DNA of 20,923 nt from Tangfeifania sp. (GTDB lineage Bacteria; Bacteroidota; Bacteroidia; Bacteroidales; Prolixibacteraceae), in assembly GCA_018400515.1 (NCBI GenBank), contig JAGYMR010000020.1:1-20923 (forward strand). The letters run 5' to 3'. This document shows, piece by piece, positions 15,389 through 20,923 of the stretch. Position 1 is the first letter of the stretch, and each line of letters opens with the position of its first letter. The notes under the pieces are model-generated. The model saw only the letters and a list, made by a program, of their open reading frames with translations, made no database searches and had not been told where the DNA came from. The position numbers and the translations under genes are program-made.

Positions 15389-16351
15389 ATGAAAACCGTT
15401 CATAAAATAATATTTTTTGCGGGGATTGTACTGTTTCCTTCCTGTGTTTCGTTAAAACAGTTTAATGAAGCGCGGGATAAAATAGAAACCCTTTCAGCTG
15501 AGAACGAGCAGCTGAAAATGGCCAAAATCGATCTGGAAACCGCCAATATCGAGTTAAAAAGTAAGAATGAACAATTAAAGGAGCAAAACCAAGACCTTTC
15601 GGACCGGCTGGAGAAGGCGCAGTATGGAATCAATGTCCAAAAAGAAAAGACAGAAGTACTCAAACGCCGGGAAAAGCATCTCTCCGATCAGATTGACCTG
15701 CTTAAAAGAGGCAGCTCCTCTGAAATAGAAATGCTCCTTGAGGAGCTCCAAAATGCCCGCCAGGATTTAAACCAGCGGGAAAGCAGTTTGCGCGAGGCGG
15801 AAAAAGAGCTGGAGGAGAGGAACAAGAAACTGATTGAATTACAGCAGGTCCTGGCACAAAAAGAGGCTGCGGTAGAAGCGTTGAAAAATAAGGTGATGGA
15901 TGCACTGACCGGTTTTACCGACGAAGGGCTCACCGTTCATAAAAAAAACGGGAAAGTGTACGTTTCGATGGAAGAGAAACTGTTGTTTAAAACCGGCCAA
16001 TGGGATGTAGACCCTAAGGGTCAGCAGGCCCTCCGGGATTTAAGCCGGGTGCTGGCTGACAATCCCGGCATTAACATCATGGTGGAGGGACACACTGACA
16101 ATGTTCCGATGCATGGCTCAGGAGATGTAAAAGACAATTGGGACCTCAGTGTCATGCGGGCCACCGCGGTTACAAAAATACTCACTCAAAACGAGCGGAT
16201 TGCTCCCGAGCGGATCATTGCTGCCGGGCGAAGTGAATATGTTCCACTGACAAGCAATGAAACAGCAGAAGGACGGCGGATGAACCGGCGGACAGAGATC
16301 ATTCTGACACCCAAACTGGATGAACTGCTGGAGATCATCGAACGCAATTGA
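15389..16351 (+). CDS. OmpA-domain lipoprotein with long coiled coil
   Basis: The protein has 320 residues. A lipoprotein signal ends in FPSC with lipid Cys19. Residues 22-168 are a charged heptad-rich coiled coil (many Leu/Glu/Lys/Gln, for example LSAENEQLKMAKIDLETAN). Residues 190-308 form an OmpA-like peptidoglycan-binding domain: MEEKLLFKTGQWDVDPKG, MVEGHTDNVP with Asp237, DNWDLSVMRA and EGRRMNRRTEI with Arg301, the residues expected to grip diaminopimelate. It is probably anchored in the outer membrane and tethers it to peptidoglycan across the periplasm, with the coiled coil as a spacer. It is divergent from dxs, with a shared regulatory gap, and convergent with the nuclease-helicase gene 37 bp away. 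The exact subfamily is not recognised, so no symbol is given. Confidence 0.92.
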   Translation: MKTVHKIIFFAGIVLFPSCVSLKQFNEARDKIETLSAENEQLKMAKIDLETANIELKSKNEQLKEQNQDLSDRLEKAQYGINVQKEKTEVLKRREKHLSDQIDLLKRGSSSEIEMLLEELQNARQDLNQRESSLREAEKELEERNKKLIELQQVLAQKEAAVEALKNKVMDALTGFTDEGLTVHKKNGKVYVSMEEKLLFKTGQWDVDPKGQQALRDLSRVLADNPGINIMVEGHTDNVPMHGSGDVKDNWDLSVMRATAVTKILTQNERIAPERIIAAGRSEYVPLTSNETAEGRRMNRRTEIILTPKLDELLEIIERN

Positions 16352-16375
16352 ACCACAACGGATGACGAGGGGACT

Positions 16376-16398
16376 CCTTTTCAAACGATCAGAAAAGG
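16376..16398. terminator. Hairpin between convergent genes
   Basis: CCTTTTC (16376-16382) and GAAAAGG (16392-16398) form a perfect 7-bp stem with a 9-nt loop, overlapping the stop and last codons of the nuclease-helicase gene and the space after the OmpA-family gene. No T-run follows on either strand, so its function as a terminator is doubtful. Confidence 0.3.
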
Positions 16399-19300
16399 CG
16401 GAGCTGGTCGTCTTCTTTTTTGCGTTTTGAAACGGCCGAAGGCTTCACTTGTTCCACCAGTTCCCGGCGTATGGCCTTCAAAAAGGGACTCTCAGGAAAG
16501 CTGAATTTCCTGCCCCGGAGGAAGCGGTTCCTTGACCGGGTTAAAAAAAGCATTTTCCTTGCCCGGGTCATGCCCACATACAACAATCTTTTTTCCTCTT
16601 CCTCATCCGTTTCGTTCTCCGCTTTATAAAGACTATAAGGCAAAAGCCCGTCTTCACAACCCGGAATAAAAACCGCCCCGAACTCCAACCCTTTGGATGC
16701 ATGGAGGGTCATGAGCGAAACAGCTTCAAGGTTTTTCCGGTGAACATCGGAACCGGACCCCATCCTCAGGAACTCCGTGAATTCTCGGATGTTATTCATA
16801 CCACCCGCCAACCCTGTAAACCGGTTCCACCACTCTTCCCCGAATTTCGCATCCGGAAAACAGTCCTTCTTCAGAGCATTCAAAAAAGTGATCAACCCTG
16901 AATGGGAATATATTTCCAGATATTGCCGGAACTGAGATCCGGACATCTCCATGTTTTTCAGCTTTAACAGGGGAACTGCTTTCTCAAAACGATCCGAGGT
17001 AAAAGCCCCCAGCAGGTCGATCAGGCCCTGAAAAGGTTCTTCCCGGAAGAAGGGAAGCGTACCGGTCTCCTGATAAGGGACATGGTGGTCCCTCAGGGCT
17101 TTTTCAATGGCTTCAAACTGGCTGCGGGTCCGGCATAAAACTGCCAGATCGGAAAGGCTTTCAATGGTTTCACTATTTTCGCCGCCGGTAACAGCGCTGT
17201 CGATGGAAAAGAAACTGACACCTCCCACCAGTTCAACGATCTTCCGGGCGATAAATTCGGCTTCGGCAGCCCCTGTGGGCTGTTCGGAAACGGAGAGTTT
17301 CACGCCCTCCGAAAGGCCTTCCAATACCCCGGAAGGTTGTTCCAAAACATCTGCCGAGGCGGAAAGGATCGTCTGGGAACAACGGTATGAGCGCTTTAAA
17401 TAAAATACTTTCGCTCCGGGATAATCTTCGGTGAACCGCCGGATATACCCCACATTGGCTCCCCGGAAACCATAAATCGACTGATTCGCATCCCCCACCA
17501 CACAAAGATTGGGATTATCCTCCGGGACAAGCTGGCGCAAAAGCCGGTATTGAACATCATTGGTATCCTGGTACTCATCCACAAAAACCGCCCGGAATTT
17601 TTGGCGGTAGTCCCCCCTGATTTGTTTATTTTCCTCAAAAAGCCGGAGGGGCTTAACGATCAGATCATCCAGATCGAAAGCATTCAGGCGTTCCATCTCT
17701 TTTTCATACGATTCAAAAAAAGGGGTGACCGGCTTTACCCCCATTTTTATCTCCCGGATCTCCCGGGCTTTTTCTGCGGCTTCTCCCTGTTGCAGCAAAA
17801 GATGCCTCCGGAGGATCGCTGATCTCAAATGATCATCTGCCAGAAAAAAATGTTTCGTGCGGTGAAAAACCGCAAAATGGTGCTTCAAAACCGAAAGCCC
17901 GAAAGCATGAAAAGTGGCGACGGTCATTTCGCTGGCCTTTTCAGTGCTCTTCCAGAGCAATTGAAGCCGTTCCCTCAGTTCAGCCGCCGCTTTGTTAGTA
18001 AAGGTAATGGCCAGAATCTCTCCGGGCCGGAGAATCTGTTGGTCCACCAGCCAGGCAATTTTAGCCGTTAAAGTTCTGGTTTTTCCGGTTCCCGGACCGG
18101 CCATAATCAGTGAAGGACCTTCAAATTTTTGAACGGCTGCCAATTGTTCCGGATTTAATCCCTGCCAGGTTGTCTTTTTGGAGGATTTTTCCTGGTATGC
18201 TGCTGCTTTTTCAGCCGCCTGATTGGCCATTTCATTCTGCTGTTGCAACCGTTTTTGAATTCCTTTCAGATCAAAATTGATCCATTCTCTCCGGGGGGGC
18301 GGTGTTGATTTCTCCATCCGGAAAAGCGAATGCGTGGCCTCAAAAATTTTTTGTTCGCCGGCATTAAAAACGTTCACCGTACCGTATTCGCCGTCATATC
18401 CTTCCCGGATAATAACCTCCCGGTTTCGCATCCTGCGCACTGCTTCAGCCAGGATTTTTGAAGTTTTTGATTCAATCTCTTCCAAAGGGACCTTGAGCAG
18501 GATATCCAGTTCCTTTCCAAGTTTTTGGAGGGTCTGCAGGTAATTTGCTTCCACCCGTTTGGACTTCACCCCCACTCCATGAATTTCAGCAAGCAGTTCC
18601 CTGAGCGGAATAATGGACCGGAAGGGAAGCTTATTGGGACGTTCCGACAGGTCTTCCCGATCAGACAGATGAATAATCCGGTTCATCACCCCCTCCGTTA
18701 CCGGTTTATTGCAAACCGGGCAAATGGATTGATGGCGCAATGTTTCCGAAGGAGCCCAGCAAACATTGCATTTGCGATGGCCATCATAATGATATTTCCC
18801 TTCCTGAGGGAAAAGATCGATGGTTCCGAGAAACTCTTCAGGATTGCCGCTGCGAAGGGCCCCGGTTAAATCAAAGTAGTCAGGACCGGTATTAAATACA
18901 TTGGCATTCCGGCCTAACCGGTCGGGGGAGTGGGCATCGGAGTTGGAAACAAGGGTCACTCTGTCAAGAAAGGAGCAGAGCCAGTTCATGGGTGGGTCGG
19001 TTGAGAGGCCGGTTTCGATGGAATGAATGTGCGGGGTCAGATCCCCAAAACAGGCTTCAGTCGAATCAAACCCCGATTTAGAACCCAGCATGGAAAACCA
19101 GGGGGTCCAAATGTGTGCCGGAATGAAGTAGTTATCCTCCCCGGACTCCAGGACAATTTCCAGCAGGTCGCGTGCATCAAGCCCCAGAATGGGCCTTCCG
19201 TCAGATACAAGATTCCCTCCCAGGTTTTCCAGGCGTTGATTGATCTTTTCAGCTGCCTCAAAATCGGGCACAAGGATCACATTGTGCACTTTCCGCACCT

Positions 19301-19592
19301 TCCCCGCCCGCTTATAAATATTGCTGATCTCAGCAGTCAGCAGAAAACGGGTTTCATTATCGCCCAATGGAGCATCCAGGCGGCAGGATCGCTTTAACCG
19401 GAAAAGCCCGTTCCCGGCGGGCTCCGTCTTTTTTTTCAATTCGGCAAGCCAGCCCGGATGGGTGAAGTCGCCCGTACCTACCACTTTAATCCCCTTCAGT
19501 CCGGCATGATAATCAAGGTATTCAGGTGTAAGTGTTTTGCTGGTTGCCCGTGAATAATGGGAATGAATATGTAAATCGGCAATGAACTCCAT
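16389..19592 (-). CDS. Endonuclease Q-type PHP nuclease fused to a UvrD/PcrA-like helicase
   Basis: The protein has 1067 residues. Residues 1-430 look like complete endonuclease Q, which nicks DNA 5' of deaminated bases. PHP metal ligands are DLHIHSH (His8, His10), GTGDFTHPGW (Asp42, His45), TAEIS (Glu88), KVHNVI (His103), PAHIWTPWFS (His160) and SNSDAHS (Asp219, His221). A four-Cys zinc site is CNVC (275-278) plus CPVC (291-294), and a helix-hairpin-helix-like segment lies near 333-349. After a Gln/Ala-rich linker (445-475) comes a superfamily 1A helicase: AGPGTGKT (498-505), TFTNKAAAELR, DEYQDTN (672-678), QSIYGFRGA (704-712), TLHASKGLEF (962-971) and YVGMTRARK (1005-1013). The last five residues, QLRLF, resemble a sliding-clamp-binding motif. 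Likely role: repair of deaminated DNA. It lies 39 bp after the DUF3859-like gene and is probably co-transcribed with it. Confidence 0.93.
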   Translation of the reverse strand: MEFIADLHIHSHYSRATSKTLTPEYLDYHAGLKGIKVVGTGDFTHPGWLAELKKKTEPAGNGLFRLKRSCRLDAPLGDNETRFLLTAEISNIYKRAGKVRKVHNVILVPDFEAAEKINQRLENLGGNLVSDGRPILGLDARDLLEIVLESGEDNYFIPAHIWTPWFSMLGSKSGFDSTEACFGDLTPHIHSIETGLSTDPPMNWLCSFLDRVTLVSNSDAHSPDRLGRNANVFNTGPDYFDLTGALRSGNPEEFLGTIDLFPQEGKYHYDGHRKCNVCWAPSETLRHQSICPVCNKPVTEGVMNRIIHLSDREDLSERPNKLPFRSIIPLRELLAEIHGVGVKSKRVEANYLQTLQKLGKELDILLKVPLEEIESKTSKILAEAVRRMRNREVIIREGYDGEYGTVNVFNAGEQKIFEATHSLFRMEKSTPPPRREWINFDLKGIQKRLQQQNEMANQAAEKAAAYQEKSSKKTTWQGLNPEQLAAVQKFEGPSLIMAGPGTGKTRTLTAKIAWLVDQQILRPGEILAITFTNKAAAELRERLQLLWKSTEKASEMTVATFHAFGLSVLKHHFAVFHRTKHFFLADDHLRSAILRRHLLLQQGEAAEKAREIREIKMGVKPVTPFFESYEKEMERLNAFDLDDLIVKPLRLFEENKQIRGDYRQKFRAVFVDEYQDTNDVQYRLLRQLVPEDNPNLCVVGDANQSIYGFRGANVGYIRRFTEDYPGAKVFYLKRSYRCSQTILSASADVLEQPSGVLEGLSEGVKLSVSEQPTGAAEAEFIARKIVELVGGVSFFSIDSAVTGGENSETIESLSDLAVLCRTRSQFEAIEKALRDHHVPYQETGTLPFFREEPFQGLIDLLGAFTSDRFEKAVPLLKLKNMEMSGSQFRQYLEIYSHSGLITFLNALKKDCFPDAKFGEEWWNRFTGLAGGMNNIREFTEFLRMGSGSDVHRKNLEAVSLMTLHASKGLEFGAVFIPGCEDGLLPYSLYKAENETDEEEEKRLLYVGMTRARKMLFLTRSRNRFLRGRKFSFPESPFLKAIRRELVEQVKPSAVSKRKKEDDQLRLF

Positions 19593-19631
19593 TCGTGCTT
19601 TTTTTTAGATCACATGCTTCAAAGATAATCA

Positions 19632-20036
19632 TTAAGAATGCTCAATGCTTTTCTTTACCAGTTTAAAAACCTTTTTGGCAACGGCTTTATCCTTAAAATA
19701 GACGGTCATTTCCCAATTCCCCAGTTTGTCCTCCAGAGGTTCCCAAACGCAATCCCCCAGGTAAAAAAGGTAATCGTTGGTCCGGATAAACTCCTCCCCC
19801 TCAAAAGGGGGAACCACCTCACCGTTTTCATCCTTAAAGGGGGGATGTTCAATTTTGAAACGGATGGTTTCACTCTTCCCCTGTTTTATGTGCAAAACAT
19901 AGCCAAACTCAGTGCCAATTCCGGCTTCAATGACCGCTGAAATTTTCTGGATTTTGGGAATATCTTTACTTTCATCATCCCAACGGGTATATTCGCCGTA
20001 ACTGTCAATATCAAAAACAGGTTTCCGATGTTTCAT
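19632..20036 (-). CDS. Small soluble protein, possibly DUF3859 family
   Basis: The protein has 134 residues, with no signal peptide or membrane segment. It is predicted to be beta-rich: alternating segments such as EFGYVLHIKQG, IRFKIEHPP, YLFYLGDCVWEPL and WEMTVYFKDKAVAKKVFKL. The opening DIDSYGEYTRW and the overall layout remind me of DUF3859 proteins, whose function is unknown; this family call is from memory and moderate. The ATG at 20036 is the first start in frame after a non-coding gap. It is followed after 39 bp by the EndoQ-helicase gene on the same strand, so the two are probably one operon, but nothing in the sequence says they work together. The divergent gap upstream (20037-20308) shows no clear - strand promoter. 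Confidence 0.8.
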   Translation of the reverse strand: MKHRKPVFDIDSYGEYTRWDDESKDIPKIQKISAVIEAGIGTEFGYVLHIKQGKSETIRFKIEHPPFKDENGEVVPPFEGEEFIRTNDYLFYLGDCVWEPLEDKLGNWEMTVYFKDKAVAKKVFKLVKKSIEHS

Positions 20037-20234
20037 GTGTCGTATTCATCATTTTCATTGGCAACGCATCGATCTTCTAATGAACCGAATTGTTCTCCGG
20101 GGAGAAATATGGTCCTTCACACGCCATATTTCCGCAACTAAAAAAAATTTGCTCCCGGCAAAGGGTCCGGCAAAACAAATTTCATAAAAACTTTTCAAAA
20201 AAAAGTTCCTTTTCTAAATGGGATGCAATTTTTA

Positions 20235-20265
20235 TTTGCTTCAGGACAAAAGATTTGTAATTTTA
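20235..20265 (+). promoter_or_regulatory. Putative promoter of the coiled-coil membrane protein gene
   Basis: TTTG (20235-20238), a 19-nt spacer and TAATTTTA (20258-20265, one mismatch to TAnnTTTG) lie about 43 bp before the ATG at 20309. The spacing is exactly the classic Bacteroidota value. Confidence 0.5.
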
Positions 20266-20308
20266 CGCCGTTCAATATTACAAAGGGTTTTTTCCTAAAA
20301 CATCGGAA

Positions 20309-20923
20309 ATGAGTGAATTGGAAGCGCAGAAAAGGCAGAAAGCAAAAGAGCGGAGGAACAACATCATTGTAGCAGTCCTTTCAGTGATCCTGGTGGCAGT
20401 AGCTGTTTTATATTTCATCCAGAACAGGGAACACCGGTCGATTCTGAATGAACTCAATGCGGAGAAGGATTCGATTCAAATGGAATTAAACGACCTGGTC
20501 CAAAGCTATGATTCGCTGGAAACTGAGAATGACACCATCAGCGAGCAGCTTTTTATTGCGCAAACGAAAGTCAAAGATCTTCAGCGGGAAATTGAGCAAA
20601 CCAAAAAGATCAGCCTGAAAAAGATCAATGCCTATCAGGAACAGGTTACCACACTGCGGGGGATCATGCGTGATTTTGTTGTCCAGATCGATTCACTCAA
20701 CCGGCGCAACCAGGAATTAATGGCTGAAAACCGGGAGGTGAAGGAGCAGTATAAACAGATTGAATCCGAAAAAGAACAGTTGAGTGAAGAAAAGGAGGAG
20801 CTGGAAGAGAACCTGGAACGCGCTGCCACCCTGCAGGTCCGCAACCTGGTTGCCGAAGCGCTGAACCGGCGCAGCAAAGACACCCGGTTTGCACGGCGGG
20901 CTGAAAAAATCAGGATCTATTTT
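20309..20923 (+). CDS. Membrane-anchored coiled-coil protein, N-terminal part (runs off the window)
   Basis: An ATG at 20309 opens a frame that stays open to the window end (205 codons seen, no stop). The protein begins with a short charged cytoplasmic stretch (SELEAQKRQKAKERRNN), then one membrane segment (about residues 19-36, IIVAVLSVILVAVAVLYF). From about 40 to 180 there is a long coiled coil rich in Glu, Gln, Lys and Leu (for example QYKQIESEKEQLSEEKEEL). A basic stretch, NRRSKDTRFARRAEKIR, follows near the cut. Topology would be N-in with the coiled coil in the periplasm. I do not recognise the family beyond similar uncharacterised Bacteroidota proteins. Codon use and a well-spaced upstream promoter make the gene convincing; its C-terminal domain, which could reveal function, is missing. 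Confidence 0.85.
   Translation, partial: MSELEAQKRQKAKERRNNIIVAVLSVILVAVAVLYFIQNREHRSILNELNAEKDSIQMELNDLVQSYDSLETENDTISEQLFIAQTKVKDLQREIEQTKKISLKKINAYQEQVTTLRGIMRDFVVQIDSLNRRNQELMAENREVKEQYKQIESEKEQLSEEKEELEENLERAATLQVRNLVAEALNRRSKDTRFARRAEKIRIYF

Noticed and set aside
20037..20308. Divergent gap searched for a small RNA or a - strand promoter.
   Set aside because: Apart from the + strand promoter at 20235-20265, no convincing element was seen; the A-rich stretches look like ordinary spacer.
1..20923. tRNA, rRNA, riboswitch or integration-site features.
   Set aside because: None of the characteristic conserved arms, stems or flanking repeats could be found by reading both strands, though short structured RNAs could be missed without a covariance search.

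Overview
The window looks like chromosomal DNA from a member of the Bacteroidota, probably a marine or anaerobic Bacteroidales/Marinilabiliales-type organism; the genus-level placement is a guess. Three things support the phylum. There is a PorX-type response regulator and a PorW/SprE-type lipoprotein, both specific to the type IX secretion system (T9SS). There is a histidine kinase with the HQLGTP-type H-box common in this phylum. Start codons lack good Shine-Dalgarno sequences, and several genes are preceded by the Bacteroidota promoter pattern (TTTG/TTG, then 18-22 nt, then TAnnTTT(G/A)). No tRNA, rRNA, CRISPR array, insertion sequence or phage gene was seen.

Region 1 (1-3781, + strand) is the 3' part of a tryptophan operon: the end of trpD, then trpC, trpF, trpB and trpA, closed by a weak terminator. 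Together the products take anthranilate and PRPP to tryptophan. Region 2 (3782-5520) holds a conserved-looking 63-residue gene with a strong terminator, a 450-bp stretch dominated by a two-copy tandem repeat of about 133 bp, and a DUF89/ARMT1-like phosphatase gene whose promoter and start codon lie at the end of the second repeat copy.

Region 3 (5511-15262, - strand) is a co-directional run. In transcription order it is dxs, a two-TM sensor histidine kinase, mrp/apbC, porW/sprE and porX, with gaps of only 51-94 bp. PorX and PorW are T9SS regulatory/structural proteins. The kinase is a reasonable candidate partner (PorY-like) for PorX, although the two are separated by two genes.

Region 4 (15263-20923) starts with a divergent promoter region carrying three evenly spaced half-sites. 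It continues with an OmpA-domain coiled-coil lipoprotein (+). Next comes a - strand pair: a DUF3859-like small protein followed by a 1067-residue fusion of an endonuclease Q-type PHP nuclease with a UvrD/PcrA-type helicase. That fusion ends in QLRLF, which resembles a beta-sliding-clamp-binding motif. The window closes with the 5' part of a membrane-anchored coiled-coil protein (+).

The most unusual items are the EndoQ-helicase fusion with its terminal clamp-like motif, the T9SS gene cluster with a linked kinase and a PorW carrying a triplicated C-terminal module, and the duplicated promoter unit before the DUF89 gene. All assignments come from reading the sequence and from remembered family motifs; no database search was run.
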